Shown piece by piece: positions 1 to 6,655 of a stretch of 19,151 bases of DNA; the stretch's first letter is position 1; each line of letters opens with the position of its first letter. The notes under the pieces are model-generated. The model was not told the origin of the DNA. It saw only the letters and a list, made by a program, of their open reading frames with translations, and did no database searches. The stretch spans positions 1 through 19,151 of the forward strand of contig DAOTZU010000121.1 in the NCBI GenBank assembly GCA_034433995.1, written 5' to 3'. The translations under genes were made by a program, and so were the position numbers. This stretch comes from DAOTZU01 sp034433995 (GTDB lineage Bacteria > Chloroflexota > Anaerolineae > UBA1429).

Positions 1-49
1 TGCGGATCAAGACGGTCACGTCCACGCTCCGGAGGAAGAGGATGTTGGC

Positions 50-769
50 TCAGCGGGCCAAGACGAGCTGAAGGGCCAGACCCGCCAATACGGCCATGGT
101 GACATAACGGAAGAACGGGGTGCTCATGCGCTGGAAGAGCCACACCCCCACATACGAGGCGCCCAAGGCGGGGATGAGGGCCAGCAGCCCCTGGCCCAAT
201 GTCTGGGGGGTGGCCACGCCCGCCGCGGCGAGGAGGAGCAAGCGCCACAGGCCCGTCAAGGTAAAGTAGGAGGCGAGGAGGCCTTTGGCTTGGCCCTTGT
301 CCCAGCCGCGCAAGAGGGTGTAGAGGACCACCGGCGGGCCGCCCGTGCTCAGGGCGCCCCCAAAGACGCCCCCCACCAAGCCCGCCAGATATCCCCAGGG
401 CCAGACCCGCTTCAGTTTGCACTTTTGGGGTGACCAGAGCATCGCGCCGCAACCCATCAGAATGGCCACCCCCACCGCCCACCCCAAGATGGCGTTATCC
501 AGGCGTTTGAGGAGATACACCCCCAAAATGTTGGCCGGCAGCGCCGTGACCAGGAGCGGCCAGGTCTCTCGCCAGACCACCTCCCGGCGCACCGTCCACA
601 GATTGAGCAGGGAGGAGAAAAAGGCGATGACGGCGACGATCACCGTGGCCTGGGCAACGGGCATCAACAGGGCCAGCGCCCCCATGGAGACCAAGCCCGC
701 CCCGAACCCCGTGACGCCGGTGACCAACCCCGCCGCAAACAGGACGCCCGTGAGGACCAGGAGGTTCAC
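50..769 (-). CDS. TauE/SafE family sulfite exporter-like permease
   Basis: This 239-aa polytopic inner-membrane protein has about seven or eight hydrophobic segments. The two half-repeats of the TauE/SafE (DUF81) family are visible: a Gly-rich GVTGFGAG motif near residues 18-25 and a GGVFGG...STGGPP motif near residues 133-145. Family members move sulfite, sulfoacetate or related organic anions; the substrate here cannot be read from sequence. The start is GTG at 769, with an AAGGA stretch about 9 nt upstream. It is divergent from tyrS with about 200 bp between the starts, and I saw no good promoter for it on the minus strand. Length is normal for the family (about 240-260 aa). Family assignment is firm; substrate is unknown. 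Confidence 0.9.
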   Translation of the reverse strand: MNLLVLTGVLFAAGLVTGVTGFGAGLVSMGALALLMPVAQATVIVAVIAFFSSLLNLWTVRREVVWRETWPLLVTALPANILGVYLLKRLDNAILGWAVGVAILMGCGAMLWSPQKCKLKRVWPWGYLAGLVGGVFGGALSTGGPPVVLYTLLRGWDKGQAKGLLASYFTLTGLWRLLLLAAAGVATPQTLGQGLLALIPALGASYVGVWLFQRMSTPFFRYVTMAVLAGLALQLVLAR

Positions 770-819
770 AATCTGTTATCCTTTACGGTTATTATCTTCC
801 AGGGCCTTTTGGTTTTGAT

Positions 820-848
820 TTGACAAGGACGGCCTCGGCGCATATCAT
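820..848 (+). promoter_or_regulatory. Sigma70-type promoter of tyrS
   Basis: A perfect -35 TTGACA (820-825), a 17-bp spacer and -10 TATCAT (843-848) predict a start near 855. This gives tyrS a leader of about 114 nt. Confidence 0.75.
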
Positions 849-877
849 CAACTAAGTTGGCCTATGCTATACGGATC

Positions 878-929
878 GGGCCAGCACGTCAAACCTGGTG
901 CGCGGTGTGCGGATGAAACATCCTGGCCC
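878..929 (+). promoter_or_regulatory. Candidate three-way-junction structure in the tyrS leader
   Basis: The leader can fold into an outer stem GGGCCA (878-883) with TGGCCC (924-929). This encloses GCAC/GTGC (884-887 with 898-901) and GGATG-aaa-CATCC (911-923). The second inner hairpin abuts the outer stem directly, as in a three-way junction. It does not carry the T-box core sequence and matches no riboswitch I recognise. Whether it regulates anything is inference. Confidence 0.35.
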
Positions 930-968
930 AAGGGCGCATCAGCAGATTCCAGAACACCGGGGGGAAGG

Positions 969-2192
969 ATGCCGAACGCTTACGATGTCCTCAAAGAACG
1001 TGGGTTTGTGGAACAGGTCTCCGATGAGGCGGGCCTGCGGGCCGCCTTGGAGCAGCCCTGCACCTGTTACATCGGCTACGATCCCTCGGCGGCCAGCCTG
1101 CACATCGGCAATTTGTTGACCATCATGGCCCTGGCCCATATGCAGCGCCTGGGGCACCGACCCATCGCCATCGTGGGAGGCGGCACGGGCATGGTGGGCG
1201 ATCCTAGCGGACGCACCGAGATGCGGCAGCTCCTCACGCCGGAAAAGATCGAGGCCAACCTCCAGCGCATCAAGCAGCAGATCGGCCGCTATGTGGATTT
1301 CAGCGAGGGGAAGGCCCTGATCTTGAACAACGCCGAGTGGCTGTTGCCCCTCAACTATATCACCTTCTTGCGCGAGATCGGGCGGCATTTCAGCGTCAAC
1401 CGCATGTTGGCCTCGGAGGCGTATCGCACCCGGCTGGAGGCGGGCCTCAGCTTTATCGAGTTCAACTATCAGCTACTACAGGCGTATGACTTTTTATATC
1501 TCTACCAGCATTACAATTGCATCTTGCAGATGGGCGGCAACGACCAATGGGGGAACATCCTGGCCGGCGTGGATCTGATCCGGCGCATCACCGGCGGCGA
1601 GGCCTATGCCCTGACCTTTCCTCTGCTCACCACCGCCTCCGGGGCCAAAATGGGCAAGACCGCCAAGGGCGCCGTCTGGCTGGATGCCGAGCTGCTCTCG
1701 CCGTATGACTTTTACCAGTTCTGGATCAACACCGAGGATGCCGACGTGGAGCGCTTCCTAAAGCTCTATACCTTCTTGCCCTTGGAGGAGATCCGCGAGC
1801 TGGGCCGGCTGCGGGGGAGCGAGATCCGCCGGGCCAAGGAGGTCTTGGCCTTTGAGGTGACCCGCCTGACCCACGGCCTGGAGGCCGCGGAACAGGCCCG
1901 GGAGGCCTCGCGCGCCCTCTTTGGCGGCGGGGGCGAGGGCACGGCCGTGCCCACCACCACCATCCCCTTGGACGAGCTGCGGGCGGGCATCGTCGTCACA
2001 GAGCTCTTTCAGCGGGCGGGGCTGGTCAAATCGCGCAGCGAGGCCCGCCGCTTGATCGAGCAGGGCGGCGCCTATATCAACGATGAACAGGTGCGCTCGG
2101 TGGAGGAGGTGATCACCGCCGAGGCCCTGCGCCAGGATGCCCTGTTGCTCCGCGCCGGCAAAAAACGCTACCACCGCATCACCATCGCCTAA
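969..2192 (+). CDS. tyrS: Tyrosyl-tRNA synthetase
   Basis: This is a 407-aa cytosolic class I synthetase that charges tRNA-Tyr. The N-terminal Rossmann domain contains the HIGH-type signature HIGN (residues 45-48) after YIGYDPSA, followed by the GGGTGMVGDPSGR loop. The signature lysine loop is KMGKT (about 227-231), the usual TyrRS variant of KMSKS. An S4 RNA-binding domain occupies about residues 345-400. The reading frame is open to 864, but the family N-terminus (NAYDVLKERGF) starts at the ATG at 969, which has a GGGGAAGG ribosome-binding site immediately before it; the upstream extension is leader RNA. A strong promoter lies at 820-848. Length is normal for bacterial TyrRS (about 400-425 aa). 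Confidence 0.97.
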   Translation: MPNAYDVLKERGFVEQVSDEAGLRAALEQPCTCYIGYDPSAASLHIGNLLTIMALAHMQRLGHRPIAIVGGGTGMVGDPSGRTEMRQLLTPEKIEANLQRIKQQIGRYVDFSEGKALILNNAEWLLPLNYITFLREIGRHFSVNRMLASEAYRTRLEAGLSFIEFNYQLLQAYDFLYLYQHYNCILQMGGNDQWGNILAGVDLIRRITGGEAYALTFPLLTTASGAKMGKTAKGAVWLDAELLSPYDFYQFWINTEDADVERFLKLYTFLPLEEIRELGRLRGSEIRRAKEVLAFEVTRLTHGLEAAEQAREASRALFGGGGEGTAVPTTTIPLDELRAGIVVTELFQRAGLVKSRSEARRLIEQGGAYINDEQVRSVEEVITAEALRQDALLLRAGKKRYHRITIA

Positions 2193-2227
2193 AAGGGGTG
2201 ACCAGGCATTTTAGTCGTCGCGCACAG

Positions 2228-2261
2228 AGACCTGACAGGTCTTCCAAGACCTGTCAGGTCT
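2228..2261. repeat. 34-bp perfect inverted repeat after tyrS
   Basis: Two perfect 16-bp arms (2228-2243 and 2246-2261) are separated by only CC. Each arm itself contains the near-palindrome GACCTG-A-CAGGTC, so the unit is a palindrome of palindromes. It starts 36 bp after the tyrS stop and lacks a T-tract, so it is a poor intrinsic terminator. A dispersed REP- or MITE-like intergenic repeat is the likeliest reading. Confidence 0.8.
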
Positions 2262-2302
2262 TGGGCGGTCTGGTAACTCTTTATTACCGGGAAAGGAGAC
2301 CC

Positions 2303-2686
2303 ATGCAGAAAAAGTTTCGCGCGCTGCGGATAGTGGCCTTGATCTACAAAGTGATCGCCTGGATCCTGCTCATCGGCGGGATCGTGGGCGCCCTCATGAC
2401 GGTGGTCATCGGTGCCATCCAGGGGCGGGTTGGCCAGGTGAGCCCCATGATGGGCAGGGTGCCCCTGTTGGGCCGGACGGAGGGCCTTTGGGTGGGGATC
2501 GTCACCGGAGTGCTGGTGCTCTTGGCCGCGTTGGTGCAGTTTGTGCTCCTCTATGCGGCCAGCGAGGTGATCGATCTGGCCCTGGCCATCGAACAGAACA
2601 CCCGCGAGACGGCCTACTTTTTGCGGGGCGAGAACGTGGTGCCCCCGCCGCCCTCGTGGACTGGCGCCCCTTCCGCCCAGTCGTAA
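2303..2686 (+). CDS. Small two-helix membrane protein, function unknown
   Basis: The start is the ATG at 2303, preceded by AAAGGAGA at good spacing; the open frame upstream contains the inverted repeat and is not coding. The 127-aa product has two predicted membrane helices (about residues 9-38 and 62-88) joined by a short loop. After the second helix comes a conserved-looking amphipathic stretch (SEVIDLALAIEQNTRETAYF) and a Pro-rich tail (VVPPPPSW). I recognise this architecture as a recurrent uncharacterised membrane protein but can name no function. It may be read through from tyrS or have its own promoter; no clear one was seen. It converges on ttcA with an 8-bp gap. Confidence 0.8.
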   Translation: MQKKFRALRIVALIYKVIAWILLIGGIVGALMTVVIGAIQGRVGQVSPMMGRVPLLGRTEGLWVGIVTGVLVLLAALVQFVLLYAASEVIDLALAIEQNTRETAYFLRGENVVPPPPSWTGAPSAQS

Positions 2687-2694
2687 CGTTGGGT

Positions 2695-3543
2695 CTAATC
2701 CTCAGGCGATCCGGTGATGGCCGGATCGCCTGAGAATTCTTGTGTCCCCGCCGCGCCCGAGAAGGGATCTTGGCCCTGGCGGGCGACCAAGGCGCGCAGG
2801 CGCTGGCAGTGCTCGGCGGCGCGAAAGATGTGGCGCTTGACCTGGTGGCATTCGCCCTCCAGTTCCCGCAGCACGCGCTTGACCAAGGCACGGCGCGAAT
2901 CCAGGCCCTGGGGGCAGGGTTCCCCTGCCAAGGGATAACCGCTGGCCTGGGCAAAGGGGACGATGTCCCGCTCCTCCACCAGGGCCAGGGGCCGGATCAC
3001 CGTCAAGGCCCCGCCGAACATGACCACACGCGGCTCCATGGGCCGCAGCCGGGCGGCGAAAAAGAGGTTCAACAGGGTCGTCTCGGCGATGTCGTCGGCG
3101 TGGTGGCCGAAGGCCAATTTGTTACACCCCAAACGGCCGGCCAGCAAAAAGAGGGTCTTGCGGCGCAACCAGGCGCAGCGGAAACAAGGGCTGAGGTGCG
3201 TCCGCGCCAACTCCTCTTGCACCGCCAGCTCCTCCACGAAAAAGGGCACGCCGCGATCCGCGCACCATTGTTGCAGCCACTCCTCCGGCGCGGCCCGGCC
3301 GCAGTGGCGGTCGTAGCGCACGAACCCCGCCTTGAGGGTGTAGCGTTGCGGCGCGATGCGGCGGTAGCGATCCAAGAGATCCAAGAGCGAGAGGCTATCT
3401 TTGCCGCCGGAGACGGCCACCAGGACGCTATCCCCATCCTGGAGCAGGTTGTAGGCGAAATTCGCCTTGTTGACCGCCTTGAGCAGATAATGGGCCAATC
3501 TATCGGCCCGGGCGGGATCGGCTGGGGGAGCGGGAAGGCCCAT
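2695..3543 (-). CDS. ttcA: TtcA-like tRNA 2-thiocytidine biosynthesis protein (PP-loop ATPase)
   Basis: This 282-aa cytosolic N-type ATP pyrophosphatase is likely to thiolate C32 of tRNA. The PP-loop SGGKDS is at residues 45-50. The Fe-S cysteines of the TtcA family are in the expected places: CxxC at C120/C123 in PCFRCAWLRRK and a third at C210 in EPCPQG, matching the three-cysteine cluster ligands known in E. coli TtcA. The GHHADDIAETTLLNLFF helix (about 146-162) is also typical. The closest alternative is a related TtuA/CTU1-type thiolase, but the single CxxC and lack of zinc fingers favour TtcA. The start is the ATG at 3543, with only a weak purine tract upstream. It is divergent from the Rrf2 gene across 84 bp. 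The last codons and stop lie next to and inside the 2701-2734 inverted repeat. Confidence 0.88.
   Translation of the reverse strand: MGLPAPPADPARADRLAHYLLKAVNKANFAYNLLQDGDSVLVAVSGGKDSLSLLDLLDRYRRIAPQRYTLKAGFVRYDRHCGRAAPEEWLQQWCADRGVPFFVEELAVQEELARTHLSPCFRCAWLRRKTLFLLAGRLGCNKLAFGHHADDIAETTLLNLFFAARLRPMEPRVVMFGGALTVIRPLALVEERDIVPFAQASGYPLAGEPCPQGLDSRRALVKRVLRELEGECHQVKRHIFRAAEHCQRLRALVARQGQDPFSGAAGTQEFSGDPAITGSPED
2701..2734. terminator. Inverted repeat at a convergent gene junction, possible bidirectional terminator
   Basis: Perfect 14-bp arms (CTCAGGCGATCCGG at 2701-2714 and its complement at 2721-2734) enclose a 6-nt loop. It sits 15 bp beyond the membrane-protein stop and inside the last codons of ttcA. 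There is no strong T-run on either side, so termination is a weak inference, though the position between convergent genes fits. Confidence 0.5.
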
Positions 3544-3548
3544 TTTTC

Positions 3549-3577
3549 TTGACCAATTCTCTCACTTGTGTTATACT
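3549..3577 (+). promoter_or_regulatory. Promoter of the Rrf2 regulator gene
   Basis: -35 TTGACC (3549-3554), a 17-bp spacer and -10 TATACT (3572-3577) predict a start near 3584, inside the adjacent palindrome. Confidence 0.7.
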
Positions 3578-3579
3578 TT

Positions 3580-3596
3580 AATCAAGTAATTTGATT
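3580..3596. promoter_or_regulatory. Putative Rrf2 operator
   Basis: A 17-bp palindrome, AATCAA-5-TTGATT, covers the predicted transcription start just after the -10 box. This is a classic autorepressor position. It also lies upstream of the divergent ttcA, so one bound dimer could affect both genes. That the Rrf2 protein binds here is inferred from position and symmetry. Confidence 0.55.
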
Positions 3597-3627
3597 GACA
3601 ACCTTAGTTTCCCTTGAGGAACAGCCC

Positions 3628-4071
3628 ATGAAGATCTCCACCAAGGGCGAATACGGCATCCGGGCCTTGCTCGAGCTGGCGCAACGCTATGGCGAGGGCT
3701 ATATTCAAAGCTCCGAGATCGCCGCGCGCCGCGAGATCCCCGAGAATTACCTCTACCAGCTCTTGATCACCTTGCGCAAGGCGGGGCTCATCCGCAGCCG
3801 CCGGGGGCCGCAAGGGGGGCACATGCTCTCGCGCCCGCCGGAGCGGATCACCCTGGCCGAGGCCGTCGCCGCGTTGGAGGGGCCGCTGGAGCCGGTGACG
3901 TGCATCCAGCGCGAGATCAACGATGATTGCTCCTTCGGCGAGACCTGCCCCTTGCAGGAGGTGTGGCGCAAGGTTACCGCCGCGACCCACCGGATCCTCG
4001 CCGAGACCACCTTCGCCGACCTGGCCCGCCAGGAGCTGGCCAACCGCGCCGCCATCCAGCCCCAAGGGTGA
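3628..4071 (+). CDS. Rrf2 family transcriptional regulator, probably Fe-S
   Basis: This 147-aa protein has a winged helix-turn-helix at residues 1-75 (MKISTKGEYGIRALLELA, then GPQGGHML in the wing), typical of Rrf2 proteins such as IscR, NsrR and CymR. Three cysteines follow at C92, C101 and C107 (spacing x8, x5) in the cluster-binding loop, so it probably binds an Fe-S cluster; IscR has x5, x5 spacing. The start is the ATG at 3628 with TTGAGGA upstream; the longer frame from 3595 overlaps the operator and was rejected. Its own promoter and a palindrome lie directly upstream, suggesting autoregulation. The divergent neighbour is an Fe-S thiolation enzyme, so a role in Fe-S or sulfur homeostasis is plausible but unproven. 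Confidence 0.92.
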   Translation: MKISTKGEYGIRALLELAQRYGEGYIQSSEIAARREIPENYLYQLLITLRKAGLIRSRRGPQGGHMLSRPPERITLAEAVAALEGPLEPVTCIQREINDDCSFGETCPLQEVWRKVTAATHRILAETTFADLARQELANRAAIQPQG

Positions 4072-4089
4072 CGCCCCACACCGCCGCGC

Positions 4090-4785
4090 TCAAGGGATCT
4101 CCTCCTGGATGAGCCAGGCCGACCGATCCAGGCGAAACGCCACTCCATAGAGCAGCGCCGCCTCAAGGAGGATCGTCAGACCCAACTTCCACACCGCATC
4201 CACCCAGAAGGGCAGAGGGTAGAGCTGGATCAGGGTATCCGTCTCGTAGAACAGCCAGCTCCCCTCGGCGAAAAAGAGCCGGTGAAAGAGGGTAAAGAAC
4301 GCCTCGAAATCCAGGGCCGCGGCGAGGATGATGGCGCCCATCACCCCGGCGGTGAGCCAGACGCCGTGTTGCAGGGTGGAGGGAAGGTAAGGTCGGTGGG
4401 GCGGGCGCCAGAGCACCGCCAGGGCCAGCAGGGCGGCGCCAAGGGCCACGATGTGGGCGGTGAAAAAGGCGTCCATCACCCTTTTGACATCCACCAGGTG
4501 TTGCACCTCCCGGGGCTGGAGCGCCCTCTCGCCGCCGGTGGTGGAGAGGGCGGCCAACTGGTCCACGCTCAGCTGTCCCCGCAGGTAGTGCAGGATGGCA
4601 GCGGAAAGGCGTGACCGTTCCTCAGGGGTGAACCGCTCCGCCGGCGGAAAACCGCGCCGGCCATACTCGTGCTGGACGAACTGGGGCGTGACAAAGAGAT
4701 GCAGGGGGGTCACCAGCAGGATGATGGGGATGGCGAGCAATAAAATCCCCCGCGCCAAGGTGGCCAGCCAGGTGGGCGTCTCCAA
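4090..4785 (-). CDS. TIGR01906/DUF1461 family integral membrane protein
   Basis: The protein has an N-terminal membrane helix (about residues 8-30), a soluble loop of about 70 residues and three or more further helices. The loop with HEYGRRGFPP and F..EER, the V.HL.DVK motif, and the FH..FF..GSW.F...D.LI.L.P..FW stretch are the signature of the TIGR01906/DUF1461 family, whose function is not established. I place the start at TTG 4785 (231 aa) because GGGAGGA lies 5 nt upstream; the frame is open to an ATG at 4845, which lacks a comparable site. It converges on the Rrf2 gene with 18 bp between stops and has a near-consensus promoter at 4869-4897. Confidence 0.85.
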   Translation of the reverse strand: METPTWLATLARGILLLAIPIILLVTPLHLFVTPQFVQHEYGRRGFPPAERFTPEERSRLSAAILHYLRGQLSVDQLAALSTTGGERALQPREVQHLVDVKRVMDAFFTAHIVALGAALLALAVLWRPPHRPYLPSTLQHGVWLTAGVMGAIILAAALDFEAFFTLFHRLFFAEGSWLFYETDTLIQLYPLPFWVDAVWKLGLTILLEAALLYGVAFRLDRSAWLIQEEIP

Positions 4786-4868
4786 CGTTTTCCTCCCATG
4801 AGAACAGCTTGCGACGCTCGGCATGCGCTCGTCGGCCCGAGGCAAGGTGCAGCCCGGGCGCTGGGATC

Positions 4869-4897
4869 ATTGTAGCGCTGCTGGCGGGGGATGTCAA
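4869..4897 (-). promoter_or_regulatory. Promoter of the DUF1461 gene
   Basis: On the minus strand, perfect -35 TTGACA (4892-4897), a 17-bp spacer and -10 TACAAT (4869-4874). The -35 lies 7 bp from the end of the 132-bp repeat element. Confidence 0.7.
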
Positions 4898-4904
4898 TGA
4901 GGGC

Positions 4905-5036
4905 GGTCGAGAAAATGCCCTCGTCGGTTAGAAACCGACGTCTGGGGATGGTAAGCCCGCGGCGCGGGCTTGGCAAGTAGAGCCGTCGGATTCCATCCGA
5001 CGGCGGGCAAGGCTCTACGCGCCTTTTTTCAACACC
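4905..5036 (+). repeat. MITE-like multi-hairpin element, copy A
   Basis: About 132 bp with three perfect hairpins in series: CGTCGGTT/AACCGACG (4922-4940), AAGCCCGC/GCGGGCTT (4953-4971) and GCCGTCGGAT/ATCCGACGGC (4982-5004), each with a 3-nt loop. The ends are short inverted repeats (GGTCGAGAAAA on the left, TTTTTTCAACACC on the right). A nearly identical copy lies at 19001-19132 in the opposite orientation. It fills the space between two divergent promoters and has no coding capacity. Apparent reading frames through it are by-products of the hairpins. Confidence 0.8.
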
Positions 5037-5052
5037 CTCGTGTCAATCCCGC

Positions 5053-5081
5053 TGTACAAGGACGAAGAAATAGATTATACT
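5053..5081 (+). promoter_or_regulatory. Promoter of the first URO-D family gene
   Basis: -35 TGTACA (4 of 6 matches, 5053-5058), a 17-bp spacer and -10 TATACT (5076-5081). It begins 17 bp beyond the end of repeat element A. Confidence 0.5.
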
Positions 5082-5108
5082 GGAACAAAGCCCAGGGAGC
5101 AGAGGCGG

Positions 5109-6080
5109 ATGAACAAGATCGAGCGGGTGCGGGCGGTGCTGCGCCAGGAAGAGGTGGATCGGGTGCCGGCGGGCTTTTGGTTTCACTTTCCTCCCGAATA
5201 TCGCGGGGGCGAGGCCATGGCCCAGAAGCATATCGCGTACTATCGGGCGACGGACCTGGATATCCTCAAGGTGATGAACGATACCGGCTATGCCCCCATC
5301 GGCACCCTGCGCCTGAGCCGCCCGGAGGATTGGCGCCGGCTGGAGCCGACCCCCCTCAGCGATCCCCTCTTTCGTAGCCATATCGAGGGTTTGCAGCGCA
5401 TCGTGGAGGCCGTGGGCCGCGAGGTGCTCATCATGACCACCGCCTTTAACCCGTACCATCAGGCCCTGGCCATCCTGCGGGCCAACCCGGAGCGGCCCTT
5501 GGCCTCGCAAGAGGAGGCGCGGGAGGTGTGGCGGCACCATCTGCGGGCCGCCCCGGAGGCGGTGCTGGGGGCGATGCAGATCATCGCCGAGGACATGGCC
5601 CAGTTCTTCCGCGCCTGCCTGCGGGAAGCGGGGATCAACGGGATCTATTTCTCCGCCCAAGGGGGCGAACGTCATTTCCTCTCCGCCGAGGAGCACGCCC
5701 GTTGGATCAAACCCTTCGATCTGCACGTCCTGCGGGCGCTGCAGGGCGAGGCCGAGTTCGTGGTGGGGCATTTTTGCGGGCGGGGGATCGCCCTGGAGCG
5801 TTTTGTGGATTATCCGGTGCAGCTGGCCAATTGGGCCTACCAGGCGGATAACCTGGCCCTCTCGGCGGGCAAGGCCCTCCTGGGAGGGCTCCCCATCCTG
5901 GGGGGCTTGGACGAGCGGGGGCCGCTGGTCTATGGCCCGCGCGAGGCGTTGCGGGCCGAGGTGGAGCGGGCCCTGGCCGAGATGGGCACCCGGGGGTTCA
6001 TGTTGGGCGCGGGCTGCACCGTCCCCAGCGATATTGACCTGGCCAACCTGATCTACGCCCGCAGCCTGTTGGCGCGCTAG
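5109..6080 (+). CDS. Uroporphyrinogen decarboxylase-fold protein, MtaA-like methyltransferase type
   Basis: This 323-aa protein of the URO-D superfamily (TIM barrel) starts with MNKIERVRAVLRQEEVDRVP, the usual family opening. It carries GHFCG (H221, C223) and GAGC (C303), the HxC...C pattern that binds zinc and activates thiol in MtaA/MtbA/CmuA-type corrinoid methyltransferases; true HemE lacks it. I infer a role in methyl transfer from a methyl-corrinoid or to a thiol, not haem synthesis, though no corrinoid protein gene is adjacent. The start is the ATG at 5109; the frame extends to 5040 but that part overlaps the promoter. The downstream 184-aa gene starts 8 nt after the stop, so the two are likely co-transcribed. 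Confidence 0.88.
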   Translation: MNKIERVRAVLRQEEVDRVPAGFWFHFPPEYRGGEAMAQKHIAYYRATDLDILKVMNDTGYAPIGTLRLSRPEDWRRLEPTPLSDPLFRSHIEGLQRIVEAVGREVLIMTTAFNPYHQALAILRANPERPLASQEEAREVWRHHLRAAPEAVLGAMQIIAEDMAQFFRACLREAGINGIYFSAQGGERHFLSAEEHARWIKPFDLHVLRALQGEAEFVVGHFCGRGIALERFVDYPVQLANWAYQADNLALSAGKALLGGLPILGGLDERGPLVYGPREALRAEVERALAEMGTRGFMLGAGCTVPSDIDLANLIYARSLLAR

Positions 6081-6088
6081 GAGGAGGC

Positions 6089-6643
6089 ATGGAGGCGAAC
6101 CTCTGGGAGGAGGAGGGCTGCGGCCCAGAGCCCGCTGACGAGCGGGTGTTGGTGGCGGTGGTGAACCGGCCCAAGGATTGGGAGCTGATCCGCACCGCCC
6201 ACTGGTACCGGCTGCCCGTGGAGCGGGCGCCGCGCCGCCTGGGCGCCGCGTACCTGGCCTTTTACCATACCCAGGCCTGTGGCCCGTTGCGCTGGAGCAT
6301 CCGCTACTATGCCCCCATCCGGAGCTACCGGCTGGCGCGCCGCCGCGACCTTTTGCCCGACGAACCGGACCATCCCCGGGCCGATCAGCTCTATTACCGC
6401 ATCGAGCTGGGCCCCCTGGAAAGCCTGCCTCGACCCATCCCCAGCCGCAAACTGCGCCGCATCACCTTCATCCCCACCACGTTGGCGCGCCTCTTGGCGG
6501 CCCGGGAGATCAACGATCTTTGGCTGCGGGAGCCGCGCCGGGCGGCGTTGGAGCGGGCCTGGCGCGAGGAGGAGGACGCGGAAGAGCGGATCCGGGAGGC
6601 CGGGGTCAGCTACCGGGCCGGCCCGGCCTGGGCCGCTGCCTAG
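6089..6643 (+). CDS. Uncharacterised conserved-looking 184-aa protein
   Basis: The start is the ATG at 6089, with GGAGGAGG overlapping the stop region of the URO-D gene 8 nt upstream, a clear translational coupling arrangement. I do not recognise a named family. Visible features: an acidic N-terminus; a core with WELIRTAHWYRLPVE (31-45), AYLAFYHT (54-61), WSIRYYAPI (69-77), LLPDEPDHPRADQLYYRIELGPL (88-110) and RRITFIPTTLARLLAAREINDL (123-144); and a charged C-terminal helix (about 147-172). The aromatic, beta-strand-rich core recalls small PUA/EVE-like modules, but that is speculation. There is no signal peptide or membrane segment, so it is probably cytosolic. It converges on the glycosyltransferase gene with a 12-bp gap. 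Confidence 0.75.
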   Translation: MEANLWEEEGCGPEPADERVLVAVVNRPKDWELIRTAHWYRLPVERAPRRLGAAYLAFYHTQACGPLRWSIRYYAPIRSYRLARRRDLLPDEPDHPRADQLYYRIELGPLESLPRPIPSRKLRRITFIPTTLARLLAAREINDLWLREPRRAALERAWREEEDAEERIREAGVSYRAGPAWAAA

Positions 6644-6655
6644 CGCGGGCCGCCC

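Noticed and set aside
1..49. Start of another minus-strand gene just beyond the TauE stop
   Set aside because: A GTG-initiated frame is possible (VDVTVLIR), but about ten codons are too few to call a gene or family.
864..968. N-terminal extension of tyrS
   Set aside because: The translation does not resemble TyrRS, contains the hairpin leader, and the ATG at 969 has a strong site and the family N-terminus.
850..968. T-box upstream of tyrS
   Set aside because: The leader is only about 114 nt and has no GGTGGNACC core or terminator, so T-box identity is not supported.
4970..5040. Small proteins across repeat element A and B (for example 4710-4976 minus, 18831-19121 minus)
   Set aside because: The translations simply read through the hairpins and promoters; they have no ribosome-binding sites and recur only because the repeat recurs.
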